Below, piece after piece: positions 11,497 to 24,915 of a DNA stretch of 64,000 nucleotides (position 1 is its first letter; the number at the start of each line of letters is the position of its first letter). The stretch comes from Clarireedia homoeocarpa (Eukaryota > Ascomycota > Leotiomycetes > Helotiales > Rutstroemiaceae), in contig LNKV01000004.1 in NCBI GenBank assembly GCA_001465935.1, positions 372,001-436,000 of the forward strand, in the 5' to 3' direction. The notes beneath the pieces were generated by a model, which made no database searches, was not told the DNA's origin, and worked only from the letters and a program-made list of their open reading frames with translations. The position numbers and the translations under genes are program-made.

Positions 11497-14400
11497 GGAA
11501 TAATGAAGAGAAAGAGATATACCAGAAAAACAAAGAAAGTTTTTGATTTTGATATTGATATGTTGATTGCATTTGTATTTAGTTTTATGGGCAGTCAGTC
11601 CTCTGAATGAATAGCTGCACAGAAATACAGTGAATGAGGTACGTAAGCTTTTGGTTAGTAACCTTAAGTTCAGAAGGTCTTTTGACTATATTAAACCCCA
11701 AAGACGCAATTTCGAGGTCATTCTGCAGGAGGGAACAATGAGCATGTCTATACAACAATGTTGATGCGGTCAGCGAGCAGAACTATTTTCAATGGCACTG
11801 CATCCTTGGCAGCTGTTCGGCAGTTAGGATAAGTTCAAACTGTTGTTCTCCGGGAACGGTGGGAGGGCTCTTGCGCGTTCTTCGTCTGTATACTCTTCGT
11901 ACGTGCATCATTTTAATGCGAGGTTTCGAATCGCGATATTTATATGGTCTTCGTTGTGGTGATCGAATTCCTCTGGGAAAAGGTTTGGCTAGTTCTTGTC
12001 AGTTAGATTATCGATCTCGACCTTGATAGCTAAGTATCTGGAGATTGGGTTGTGAATGTCCAGTCGGGGCTATGCGGCACGATGGTCGAAATTTGATTAC
12101 ATGATATCCGTTACGGTACCCGCGAAGTGTCGTAGATCGGTGGTGTCGTCCAGCATGTCACCTAGGTCGCGCTCAACTCCGCCGGAGGCAGGTGTGTGCA
12201 TGGTCTGAGCTAATGTCGTGATTCCCTTGATTACAGCTTGCTGGTATGGGGGTTGATGTTTCTTAAGATTGAGATGGGAGGAGAGGGGGAAATTTTTATG
12301 GTGTCTGGATTCTTCGAATGTGTGGGATGGGAACGAGTTGGATGGGTGGAGAAGGGGAGGTGATGGATTGGGACCAGAAGGCGATAGAGAGTTGGGAGGA
12401 GATATGAGGAGCGGCAAATAGAAGGAGATGGTAAGTCAGAGAATATTGGTGAGAAGAGGGAGTTGCCATACACTTTTCTTTGCCTTCACCTGATTCTATT
12501 GCAAGATACGTTCTCTACAACTTGCCGCATACCCCCCTGTGTAGTCCAAGGAAAGCAATGTATGCAGAGGGGGATAAAATCACATGCGTAGAGCTAGAGT
12601 ACACCTGCAGAGTTGCATATAGAAACATTGGTTTCTTCTTTCAACCCCAGAAATGGAATGATCCACAAATTGAGTTGAGGGATACTCTTCTGTGAGGTTA
12701 GAAACCTTTGAAAAGTGCGCTTGGTGCTCTAGTTGGCTACTTCATGCATGAAGGGCTATGAGGCTCGGGAGTTTGGTGATGGGCTGTAGTGTTCTTCTTG
12801 ACTTACTGTTATTGTTGTTGCTGCTGCTGTTCCTGGTCTTTTCGTCATTGAAATTTTCCTTTGCTGCCGTTGATGTCTTCTGTTCGAACGCATGGTGGGG
12901 AACTTGCGCAAAAGTATGTGCCTGGATTTTGATCTTAGACATATGATTACGTCCGCTGGAACACACCCGAGCTCAAGGTTGAGTTGTTGCGATGTGTAAA
13001 ACTCCAAAAGTGACGCCACTTCTAAAGAAGTGACAATTTGGGCTTATATATTTCACACGATGTCAGATTTGATGCTGACTTGAGATATTGGTCAGACATA
13101 GGAGGTTATATACTCCGAGACAAAAACACAAAAACGGAAATACCAGAATATTGCCGTGATGGGGATTCACTAGGGACGAGTGTATGTTGTAGTGAATCAT
13201 GCAGCAAGACAATGGGGTTGAGTATTCTGCGGTGATGACACAGAGTGGGAGTGTGTAAAGATGTAGAAACATCTGCACTTCGATTCATCAGACAAACGGA
13301 AGTTGAAGCCACGAGAAATCTAGGCCGAAAGTGGTCAGATAAGTAGTACGCACATTTGATATGCCTTGTTGCTTTCGATGGGTGGTTGTGGAGATCATCA
13401 CAGAAGTTGGGGAATGGACTGCGGGAATGTGTTGGTTCATTTTTTTGGTTTCTGACAGCGAGAGCTTGCGAAGGAGAGTTTGCCGTCGATGTTGAGATGT
13501 TCGGAATAATGATGTTAGCTATATTTTCATCTCCTGCAGGATTTCTCACGGCGATTGAATGCAAGTAAGTCCACACGCGCACACACTCTCCCCTTTCCAC
13601 AGAAATAAACTACCACCGGGCAGAACTTCTCACCTCTTATTAGGATGCCCTGATTTCTCCTGTTGGTCCATCCCTCTCACCAATTTCGGAGCCTTTTCCA
13701 TGAAATGTGAACATATTAAAGACATATTGAATACTACGACTTGATTGATTCTTCTAGCTAGAACTACTAAAGAAAAGAGCACTTTATAGGTATCCCAAAA
13801 GTTCCCATATAGGCATCGAATAGCGCCATTTAGGTGAAAATTAGGTGCATGAATGTGGAAACAAGAATACGATTTATTCACTCAACAGAACAGCTTGTCC
13901 ACTTTCCTTCGATATCACTCAGTGCTGTGAAAAGCTTATATATCCCCTCGTGGCACCACATCTCATCATCTGGGTTTCCCATCACGGATCTGTTTCGAAT
14001 AACAGGAGTAAATTCCTCTGAATCCTCCCAAGATCATCATACCCCCCACCTGCAGCTCCGCACCTGCCCACCTATAGAGTTCAAAGTACAGAGGTTCTCA
14101 GTTCTCCAGCGAGCTGTATAGATAGTCCCTGGACCAGCAGTATGGAACTCTACAGCACCATGTAAGCCACAGACCCAAGCACCGGCAAATCACGGTACAC
14201 CTATTCAGTCATTGATCGTTCCCAACATGCCGTTTTCATTTGACTAATTTTCCATCATTCTTTCCTATCTATGGCAAGTTGTATGGCAGATCTCTGCCAG
14301 TTCCAGGACTCAAGATCTATGCGACTGTGAGTACTATATACAGACGGATCAGATCGAACACATCCATATCCTTCAATTTCTCCTCACACTCTGCGTCGTA

Positions 14401-17400
14401 CGGAATCTTTTGGCAGCATTGCTTTTCAATGTTTAGAAAACAGTTGCGAGACCGAGGAAATTTATACTGTCTAATGGGGGGTACAGAAGAGAGCAAAGGG
14501 TATGGGGCTATCTTGTGGAACAGGAAGGGCTGAAGTTGAGATGATATAGGTGGGTGGGTTAAGGAGTGAAGAGGTGCTGAATGAGGAAGTGAATTTAGAA
14601 CGGCTGCGGTAAGGATAAGTGATCAGAACCTGGCACAGGAGAGTGTGATAATGTAATATCGGATGTATATTTGGCAGTCTATATTTTATCTACTAGTTTG
14701 TTGAGCGATTAGAGCATATGGTACGGCTTTTGCTTTGTCAAGGAGCTAAGAACAAGCCCTCCATGACGGTGAACATCAATTCGACCCTATCCTAACCGCG
14801 GATCAACTGCAAGATCTCCGCAGAGATCAAGCCTGGAAGCCTGACCCTAGATTACCCTTCAACAAGCGAAGCAAAACAAAGCAAAGAAGAGAAGAGATGA
14901 GCTGGGCTACGAGGCAGTGTAGGCTGCGACCCAGGCACCATCTATTTCAGACGGAGACCCAGCCATACATCAACGTTTGAATAGCAGAGTCAAATGTAGC
15001 GTATTTGTCAAGGAATACAGACACTATGGTGTTGTTCTTCTGGGAGAATCGGAGTCAGTTCGACGTGAGAGTAGTGCAACAAGCATTTGAAGGTTTCTAG
15101 CTTCTTTGATTTCACGTTACCGAGATTGATTTTTCGACCGAGTTCAACTTTTGCTAACGATGTGAGAGCTTGTTTGAGCATCATTAAGGGTAGTTGGAGT
15201 GTTGTTGATGAGATTGTTCACTGTCGTTTGGATGTATTGCTGATGTCGTATTGAATGCATGTTGGTTTGAATTTGAGACGCATATTTGCAGCAAATCCAT
15301 ACGCGTATCATGAGTACGAATGTGGCTTCCACCTTGTGTCTCGCCGCCGTTGAATATGTGGATGTATAAATGCAGTTTTGGAGAAGAACGAATCCTTTAT
15401 ACTAATGTCTGCGGGTGTTTGTGTAGTGGATATGAGATGCTGGTGCGCTGCGAGAATCAGATGATGAGAAGGAAACAAGGGGGAGATTCACTGATTCGTG
15501 GGTGAGATGGAATGGAATGAATTCTTTCAAACACTGTCTATATAAACCTTGCTTTTGTTCTATGGTGCTGAGAGTAATGATGCAGCATTATCATATTTTG
15601 CGAATTTAGGGGCAAAGATGCATTGAAATACGGAGAACATGTATCGTGTAGCATCTAATCTACTTTATAGATGCAATGGTCGCCAGTGATCGGCGCCGCT
15701 GTCATTCCCTTCACTCACTGTCGAAAGTCTCAAATACCATCACGATATTTTCTCACTTCCCGAACCATCAGAAATTATCAAAGGAAGCCACACGGACTTG
15801 CGTCAATGGGGGTTCAACCCTGAGAACCTGAGTAACAGCTAGGCTACACAACTGAATTGCTAGACATATACACCACAGAGCAGTCTTTTCCTTGGCCATA
15901 TAGTGTTTTAGGATGATGTTGGCAGTACAGCTGCACGATGGATCGACGCGTTATCCAATATCATAACAGATCGAGGTTGTGGATATGGATTGCACAACAG
16001 AAGTAATGTATTATGTATAAATAGAAAAGTAAAAGAAGAAGGCAGTCACGGAGATCATCTAAATAAAGGACATTCACCATTCACTTACTCTGAGAGAGCT
16101 TGAATTCGTAGTTCAGAGAGGGGGTAAGTACAGTCAAGTATTCGCTGCTCTATTCACATTGCATGTCCATGATTCCAGGAGTGTTCAGAATTCTATATAA
16201 CCCCCCGCTCTGCTAATTATATCTATCTAAAATGGATTGGCACGAGGATAACGAATTAAATGATCTGGTGTTATCGATTTCATGTACCAAAGTCAAGATG
16301 TATTCTTTGTCGAGCCCACCCCTCAACTGACATGTACTAGTACTGGAAATATGAATACAGTATGATATATTATCAACGTTGATTTTCACAGTCATAGCAG
16401 CTTTCTATTCTGATTTACAGGTTCTTAACATCCTCAAAAACAGTCGTTATCACCATCTGAAATGCGTTGTCGTTCAGGTAGGTTCCTGGTCTTGATCCCC
16501 CTTTCAGCTCCCCCATCCTACCCTTCGTATTCCTGTGCCATTACACACTAAATTATGACTCGCTTTTCTTTTTCTGCCAGCTCACTCTGTATAAAAGTCT
16601 GGATCGTAATTCTGCCGAAGGAGGACGTTTATATATTACGTTGTGGCATGTAATCGACTAATCACCACCGTTATATAGAGTTTCGTCACGAAACTTGCAA
16701 TTCATCATCATCATCATCATTCCTAGAGAGTTGACTATCTCACAAGACTCGAGACTCACCAGTCTACCGCACGAAGATGCCTCATTCACTACCATGGGGA
16801 GCATCCTAATCGTTGTGCCCCGCATCTAGACAAGCAGAAGATTTTGTGAACTTTCTCTAAGACTGAGATATAAAAGAAACTCCACTGCTCTGGTTCCAAA
16901 CTTGGAAGGTAGTCACGATCTTAAGAACAATCTATATTTGTATGTCAAAAACCAGTGCACAAGGTTGTGGTTTGTTGTGTTTGAAATATAATGGATGATG
17001 TGTAGGAAGGATAGATTCAGAGACAATTTTGATAAGTTGGTAGCAGGCTTTAGATATGAATCTATCTATGCCTTTGTTATCATTCAAACCTACTGCGTTA
17101 TTTTCATGCAGTAACATTGATATCAATGGCTCAGTGATGACTTGTGAGTGGTAGAGATGACCGACAACAGACAATTGAAGCTGGATATCCCTGGGAAGAA
17201 TAGCATTGGAAATGAATTCAATGCACCAAACCGCAACACTGACACTGAGAAGACATGTTTGCCACTTCGGCGGAAGCTATCTAGCACGAAAAGCGCGACG
17301 AAAGCTTAAGGTGCAAATTTGGTACACCAGGTATACCAGCTGGTCGATGGCGAGAAGAATGAGACTATGTAATACAACATCGCTAGTAATAGACACCTGG

Positions 17401-18999
17401 AAATGAGAAAATTATATCGGAAACGATAGAATCACACAGACTACTACAGTTGGACCTTCACTAGATGGAAAAGAATGTGAGAGGCGAATTTCTTCAATTC
17501 GATACAAAACTATGCATTCACTTCCGCTATCGACTGTCCGCCGCATACTTACACGATGGCATCTACTATGAACTTTCATTTCAACCAGAATCTTAAACTC
17601 GCAGCACTCGAACCGCTGCTCGATTCACTCTTCCCATTCCCCCTATCCTGACATTCAATCCCCCATCGAACCGACCCCTCTTGTCCTCCATCCACATCCC
17701 TATATCCCTCGCCAATTCTCTCTCCTATCATTGCCATCACCATCTCCAGCTCTTGAACTCCGGATTACCAAAAACGGTAATCTGACACCTGCCAATCACA
17801 TCGACTCCGGAAGTAATAAATTATTTTAATCAAACCAGCTTTAATCAAACCAGGAAAAAAACAAAGAAATCAGTAAAAACCGGGTGATTCTAAAATCAAA
17901 GCGATCGCATAGTGCAGCGTCAGAAACCATTGTTGCACGCCTGTTTTGTGGATCTGTGGTGTTGCGGGCTTGATACACTGCAGCTGCATGGTCCGTATAG
18001 CTTGATCCTTGACTTGAAGATCGAATTATGGGCAATAAGCGACTGAAATAACAGGAGCAGATGAAGATCAGATTGAGACAATGTGGAAATGAGTGGATGG
18101 TGGAGAGAGGGGAATGAGCTGGAGGGGCTGGTTGAGTCGACAACTGTGTCGACTCGATCTCTGGAATTTTCCGATCGACGATGAGCTGCTCGATGGTGAG
18201 TAGACTCCTAGATTCGAAGAGCAGGATTTTTACACAATTGAGGATATTAGTGTGGTGATATTAAGTAAAATATTGGCAGACATTGTCAGCTTGATTATGG
18301 GCTTCTGCATTGACGGGAGTTGCATATAATGTGAACGTAGAAAGACATCATGCTATGTCTCGTGCCTTCTCTGAATGCAAAGCAAATGCAAACAAGAAAG
18401 TAGTAACCATAACGTTATCGGGAGGTTGGAAGAAGGTTCCCCAACATAACGAGCCGTCCCGGCCGATCCGGACCGTTGCCGTTCCTTTAACGATTAACGA
18501 AGTCTGAAGTGTAAGACGTTTGAAGCACTGAGATCCGGTGGGATGTGACCACTTGTACATGGGTTGATACTATGGTGGTGGTGGTGCGGTTGATGACGAG
18601 AAACTCACCAACAGCACCAACAGCACCAACAGCATCAAGATGTGTCATGTAGAGGAGAATGAGTTGGCATAATGTCAGCGAATAATGTCAGCGAAAGGGA
18701 CCGCCTCAAGTGGCTTTGACTTGTGGCTGAAAATGGGGCTGAAAATGAGGCTGGAAAATCAAGTTCAAATTCAATCGTGTCATCAAACAAACGACAATAT
18801 TATCAAGATCTTCAGTTTGAAATCCTCAACTCCATTGAATATACCTATTAAACAAAACAATCTATATGCTCATGCTAATCATTACAACTTTCTTAATGCC
18901 ACCCAATCCTTGAACTAAACATATGGAACACTCTTTGAATGATTGAAGCCTTTGAACTCCTGCGCCAAACCAGTCCATAAATCAACCCGCCCAGCATAC
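11497..18999. other. 7.5-kb gene-poor region
   Basis: No coding region I can support. All frames are short, with many stops on both strands. Scattered features are a CAACAGCAC-type tandem repeat at about 18605-18640 and a GGCTGAAAAT repeat at 18721-18760, just beyond the first A-T-R gene. Several polypyrimidine and TATA-rich patches occur, for example 15530-15560 and 16590-16640. No tRNA, rRNA or transposase signature was seen. It could hold non-coding transcripts or decayed transposons that I cannot recognise by eye. Confidence 0.5.
18711..18760 (+). repeat. Imperfect GGCTGAAAAT tandem repeat beyond ATR-1
   Basis: A TGGCTGAAAAT-like unit recurs about three times, 240-290 bases past the ATR-1 stop codon. 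Its 14-base core TTGTGGCTGAAAAT is repeated exactly at 32093-32106, beyond the second A-T-R gene. Confidence 0.6.
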
Positions 19000-21900
19000 C
19001 TAATTGCGAACCCATTTTGACATCCACGAGGAAAGGAATTGCTTCACGTACCCATCCTTGATGATATTGGGTGGCTGTCTTAGGATCTCACTGTCCCTCA
19101 AAACTGCCTTGGTATCAAACGAGACTCCAATATCCTCAAAGTCGCTGATACCAGTGCTCCTGCTGCTCACACTTGTACCGCTGCTAGTCGGCGTACCAAC
19201 TCCACTGCTGCTAGTACTGGCACTGGCATATGTATTTCCATTGGTACTCTGAAGATATCTCTGTTCGAAATGATCCAGTAATTTGATAGCGGGGTTCTCA
19301 GCCGCATTACCACTAGCAGCACTCTCTCTCAATCGCTGCAACCAATCACCGAAAGGCATAGCCTTGAAATCCAGACCAGCAGCATCGAGTTCTTGGAGGA
19401 GCTCGCCCCAGGAGAAGACATCGGGATTTACCATATTGTAGATGACAGGTGGGTTAGCAATGTCGATGGCGTTTGGTCGAGGACCGGCCTTGACGGTTTC
19501 ATCAACTTCTAGAATAGCAGTGGCAAGAGTGTCCACGGGAATCCAGGAGCAGTTTTCGTGGAGGATTGGGAGAGCTTTCATGGTGAGAGCGGAACGGATC
19601 ATGGAGGGGATGAACTCGGCTTCATTCCAAACACCGTTTTCTCTGTCACCGACGATTTGTCCAATGCGAAGAGCATAGGCTCGTGCTCCTCCGCGTGCGG
19701 CATTGAGAACCATGTGTTCTCCGACCAGTTTGGATTGAGCGTAGCCCATGTTAAGAGCGTTGTTGAAGTCCTCAATTGGTGCATCGGGGATGACAGCTGG
19801 TGCGGGAGTGTTCTCAGCGGTGGAGATGGAAGAGGCGTAGTAGATACGTGCTGGCTCTGCGCGGTAGACGGAGAGAGACAAGTTCAAGAGGTTTCTCAAC
19901 CCAGCGAGATGAGGCTCGAAGCTTTGGAGACCGATGATGAAGTTGACGGACCAAGCCAAGTGAATGATGAGAGAGACTTCTGTCTTGAATTGCTCCATCA
20001 TAGCTTTACCTAGGCCAAGGTCTGGAAGAGCAAGATCAGATGTAAATGCGACGATCTTGGCTTTGGCAGCAGCATCGAGTTTCAATCCTCTCTCTTTCAA
20101 GGACTTCATCACTCTACCCATTGGGTCGGCACCACGGACGAGGCAGTACACTTTTCTGTAACCATCACTATTGACCATTTGTGCCAAGGTGTGAGCACCA
20201 AGGGAACCGGTAGCACCAGTCAAGATCTATGCTTGTCAGTATCGCTGCTATAGCTCTCTGTTGGAATTGAAAACTCACCACTACCTCTCCGAAGTTGGAG
20301 TACTTCTGAATCAACTCCTTCATCAATGGAGTTTTATCTTCATTGTCACCACTCACACCTTCACCGATAGAGTGAAGGTACTTGGCCAAGTTCCTAACAT
20401 TGCCGTGCTCGTAAACAATATTGCTGTTCAATTGTTTACCATTGAGGTGTAATGTCTTCTGAATAATGCGTCTCATCTGGATGGCTCTCAAACTATCGAT
20501 GCCAGCGTTGAAGAAATCAGTGTCCAAAGACTCCAGTGGAGCACCAACGATATCTTCATAGGTAGCAGTCAAGAAAGTCTCAATACCTGATAAATCAAGC
20601 TTGAGAGTACCTTCAGATTCGCCGTCGAGTCTTTCGTACATTTCGTCAATCTCCTTGGCGAATTTACGGTAACATTGCGCACGGATGATACTTCCCTTGT
20701 CGGTCTTGGGATACTCGATATCAGCTGGCATGATGGTGACCATGTCCTTGGTGATTTGAGAGAATTGCTCGGCACGGGTATTAGCATCAGCGATTGTTGG
20801 CCAGACGGCCTCCAAGAATTCTGCATCGGTCAAGTCATCCGATGCTCGGAATACCAAAACACCTGGGATAGATCTGTCAACACCGACAACAACGGCTTCG
20901 CGGACAAGCTCGTTTGAACGAATGCAACCTTCAATCGGAAGAGGAAGAACTTTCTCTCCGTTGCTCAAGGTAACACGATCATCGAGACGAGTAACGTATT
21001 TCCAGGTATCAGGGATAGTTGGATGAGGCTCGAAAACATCCTTTGAGCGCCATGATCCGGGTGCGGGGTCATCGGAGTTCGAAACCGACAATCCCGGATG
21101 GCTCTTGAGATAAACACACTCGAATTGGTTATCACCAATTGGATCCATGTAGATTGATTCCCTAATATTGGAGTAAATGCGGACATAATTCCACGAGTCG
21201 TCGCCTTCTTTTCGTCGCATAGTGTCACCAAGAAGCCCGGCTTCGGTACTGGACGAGGGTCAGCTCAGCTTACATGAGTGGTACAAATAAGAGGTTGTGT
21301 AACTTACGTTCCGAAAACAACGCCTACGTTTACACCTTCTGCCACAAGACGGTCACCAAGCTCGTCGGGCGTGCGGGCACCAGCTGCTGTGACTATCTTG
21401 GCAGATTTCAGGTACGCCAAACCGCGGGGGTGTTCAGATATCAAGCCGAGTGCGTATGGGACGGCGTGGATCACATCCGGTTGTGTGGCTTCGATGGCCG
21501 CCATGAGTGTGTCGGCCGTCATTGGTACAGTGGCGCTAGGCAAGTTTGCGATCTTTGCCATGTACAAGGCTTGGAGTGTGGTGGAGAGACCGTACATGTG
21601 GTACAATGGAAGAGCACCGAAGTTGTCCAGTCCAGCACCTTGTACCGGATGAGTCAAGACGTTCTTGTGGGTGAGAGCGACAGGTTTAGGTAGACCAGTA
21701 GATCCAGAACTGTGCATGACGAGAGCGATTTCGTTGGTCTCAGTTTCACGATCGAATTGCCGAGTGAACGGCAATTCGCCAGCTGGGCGTGGTGCCTCAT
21801 ATGTGGCACGCGTTGGAATAAGCACATCCTTGAGAGAAGTATGTTCAGCACCAACGGCTGCAATTGTGGAGGCAATCGCCGGGGTGTCACCGCGAATGAT

Positions 21901-22347
21901 GATGTCGCAGTTGGTTTGTTTTAAAAGGTTGATGATGGCCACCGGTGCTATCCTGAGGGACAGGCACAGGACAGTATAACCAAGACGACTGAGGGCGAAG
22001 AAAGTAACGAGGAAGTGTACGTTGGATGGAGCGTAGATACCAACGACTCTTCTTTGGTTCTATTTGCTTTTATTAGCTTCAGACTCTTACAGAAGGTATA
22101 TCGAGGAACAACTTACAGGCTTCAAACCCTGCTCGAGAAAGTACTTCACCGCACGGTCAACATACAAATCAAGTTGTTGACCAGTGAAGCTCTCATAAAC
22201 AGTCACATCATCTTCATTCTTTGGATAACCCAAGATAGGCGCGGGAGGGTTATCCTTAGCCCGATGACGAATAATATCATCCAGCACTCTGAGCTCTCCA
22301 AAAGTCTCATAGAGGTGCTGAATATGGGCGGGGGTAAGGTGAGCCAT
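19000..22347 (-). CDS. NRPS-like A-T-R carboxylic acid reductase (ATR-1)
   Basis: Activates a carboxylic acid with ATP, loads it on a phosphopantetheine arm and releases it by NADPH reduction. Exons 22117-22347, 21308-22059, 20279-21248 and 19000-20226; 1059 residues. The adenylation domain spans about 20-540: A3 motif HSSGSTGLPKP near 193-203, A5-like VVFGTTEAGLLGD, A7/A8 TRLDDRVTLSNGEK, and the catalytic A10 Lys near 512 (YPKTDKGSIIR). The carrier domain follows, with the phosphopantetheine Ser near 580 (FNAGIDSLRAIQ). The reductase is an extended SDR from about 652: NADPH motif ILTGATGSLGAH, active-site YxxxK in MGYAQSKLVGE. No condensation domain, as expected for this class. A Ser/Thr-rich insert lies near the C-terminus. 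The substrate cannot be read from the sequence. A second A-T-R gene lies 6 kb away in divergent orientation. Confidence 0.93.
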
Positions 22348-24915
22348 TTTTTCTGTGTCTTGGCTCTAATCAGTACTGGATCTATATCGACAATGGAGAG
22401 GTTATGAGTAAGGCAGATATGATTGGCCGAGGGGTAGAAGATAGATAGATAGATGAGAATGATGAGAGAAGAATGAGGGGGATCGATGGAAAAGACAGCT
22501 TGTATAAATAAATCCTCATCGATCGGTTTACGTCCCGATCTCTTGCACGAAGAGGACGAGTAACAACTGCAAGGCCGGTATATTCCTTGGACTCCGAGAA
22601 CCCAACGCGGGGCTGGGTCCCTCCGTAGAAGGAGAAGGCTCCTTTGGTGTTTGAAGGTACACGATTCTGTACATTGTTGACTATTCTTCCTGTTGACTTT
22701 CCTTTCCCAAGCTCCGGATGAAGCAGGCTTCTGCATATGATAGGTTCGGATGCATTGTAATCGATTTCTGAGACCCGCGTAATATTTCTTCAGGTTTTGG
22801 TGTGCTAGATCCTCGATCTGGCAAATGCGTTGTACAGTACCGTACAGCCTTTCTCTAACACCGGAGTTCATATTCGCTCAACATGCGGAATCTTATTGGT
22901 TGATTACGAGATATGTCCGCGTACGTATGTGAGCTAATTTATTACATATCCGCCGGAGTAAAGAAAATACTATTCTTGCTCATCTCAACTCCACATTACG
23001 CTTCACTTGACGGCTTGATGCGTGCATCTGTAACAGTAAGAACTCTCTTATTCGATCGAAAAAATTTCTCATTCCTTTCCGTTGCTCTCATTTCCTTGTT
23101 TTTTGCTTCTACTATCTTCGATCCAATTTTTGCAAAATCTATTCCAATCACGTCTAGCTGACCTGAGCCCCTCGCCTTTCCATCTGTTCCGAAGCAGCTA
23201 CACATCCAGCTAGTCGTACGATTAAACTTTTTTTTGCCGCTGTCATCTTACATTCTGTCAACGTTCCTTCCCGTCGGCATCATTACGTTTAGCTTCTTCT
23301 CGTGGCTCTTCATTCTCAGTAATCTGTCCCATATCAGAGCTTACCATTGAAGAAAAGTTTCTTCACAGGGTCCCGGAGCCGCGGACTTCACGTGCTGACT
23401 TCCCGTTTGGGATGGATGAAGTCTGTGAAAGTGTCGCAACTAGGATCAGAGATGCCTGGGCAGTGTTACAAACTAACGGCCAAAGAGCTGCAGGTAGGCG
23501 TCGATGGCTGAGGATGCTACGGTTGTATGGTAGGTAGGCAACAAGATAGGGCAACCGACGAAACTTCTATCGATGAGCTTGCAAGCTCTTGGCTTAGAAG
23601 AAGGATGAGTCCTGGACTTTGAGGAACGGGAAACCTCTTGTGGTGAGGATTTATTTTTCGTGGCTTCGAAATATAATCATTTCTTTGTTGGCGTATATGG
23701 TTGGTGACCGTTGGCTACTACCAGATGCTTCCTCTTGTGGCAAGTTATATACCTATCCCGTTCATGTTTTCCAAATGTTTACCCTTTTCTTGAAGAGCCT
23801 GTTATAATTCAATGATTCAAATATTCTTCCACTCATGATCAGTTCACTGGAACACTGTTGCCCTTATAGGTCGTCGTCCGAAGTCATCCCGAAATCGCGG
23901 CGCTAGACCTCCGTTGTATCCTCTATTTCCTGAATATCTCTAACCAAGTCTGTTGGGCAATGCCTTGTTACGCTCGTGAGACCTCATAACTGAGAAATGA
24001 AGGGCAGAGAAAGTGTAAATTCGCCTACGTTCTGGTAAGCAATCATGCCATGGGAGTACTCCCGGTCCAGGAATTCTGGAGAGATGACAGTCATGGGATA
24101 GGGCAAGATGCAGCGAAGGAATCATAGATGAAGGATATCTTAGTATAGTAGAGACTGTCAGTGTATCACTGAGATCCTTTAAGCATAATTTAAAGTGAAG
24201 ATGAGAATTGCACTTCAACCGATCGGCCATGGCGAGCCTTGGAAAGTTCCCATCGTTCGATTTGTTACTTCTAGATAGCCTATCAAGGCTGGCCATACTA
24301 TGGACCTTACGAAATACTGTAATGCAAGTTTCGAGAATCGCATAGTTGTCGGCAACGCTGAGCTTCGCCATGCTATCTAAAAAACTAAAAATTATAAAAC
24401 AACCCAAACCAAAATAAAAATAGCCTAACCTAACAATGACTACCCTGTCTATAAATGCTGACAGAGTGCATATCGGGTTATGTGTCAGATGACAAATTTA
24501 AGGTTTGTGGCACTTATGATATGACAGAAGATGTACCGCGCATGGAGGTGACCGCGGCGACGAAGTGGGTTTGAATCCACTTTCTTGCTGTGATCGATGA
24601 TCCCCGCCAGATAACCTCCCCAGGCTACAGATTGCAGATAAAAGAACATTCTATCACACAGCGTAGAAGCTATTTATGTTGCATAGGCGTTACGACATGT
24701 GTCCGAAGTGGCATAACGGAAGACTCGCCGCAAAATTATCTTTTCAAAAAGATCCTGTTCATGGGTTAAGGACAAAACAGGTAATATTTTACACATAGTG
24801 TCAAAAAAAATGAATATTTTATTTAAAAATAAAGAAGGCGAGATGATCGTTACTCAAAATGTCTATAAACCATGTAACTACAATTTAACTCAATGCGGAA
24901 CAATTCCTTTTCCCT
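22348..24915. other. 2.6-kb intergenic region upstream of ATR-1
   Basis: Holds the ATR-1 promoter, with a TATTTATA-like element on the minus strand near 22502-22509. The sequence between ATR-1 and the 3' end of the aldo/keto reductase has no supported gene. A perfect palindrome, GGGAGTACTCCC, lies at 24052-24063. GATA repeats occur near 22438-22455. Confidence 0.5.
24052..24063. promoter_or_regulatory. 12-base perfect palindrome GGGAGTACTCCC
   Basis: Exactly self-complementary and shares the GGAGTAC/GTACTCC half-site with the inverted repeat at 27303-27320. It could bind a dimeric regulator. Only the pattern supports this. Confidence 0.3.

Noticed and set aside
13106..13600. 164-codon minus-strand open frame in the gene-poor region
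   Set aside because: His/Ser/Pro-rich composition without hydrophobic pattern or family motif, and no good start context.
22203..22871. 222-codon minus-strand frame across the ATR-1 start
   Set aside because: Overlaps the ATR-1 first exon in another frame and its promoter; composition is not protein-like.
23940..24407. 155-codon minus-strand frame between ATR-1 and AKR
   Set aside because: No family resemblance; one of many frames of this size expected by chance.
24541..24600. tRNA-like T-arm (GTGGGTTTGAATCCAC)
   Set aside because: No matching acceptor stem, D-arm or anticodon arm could be folded around it.
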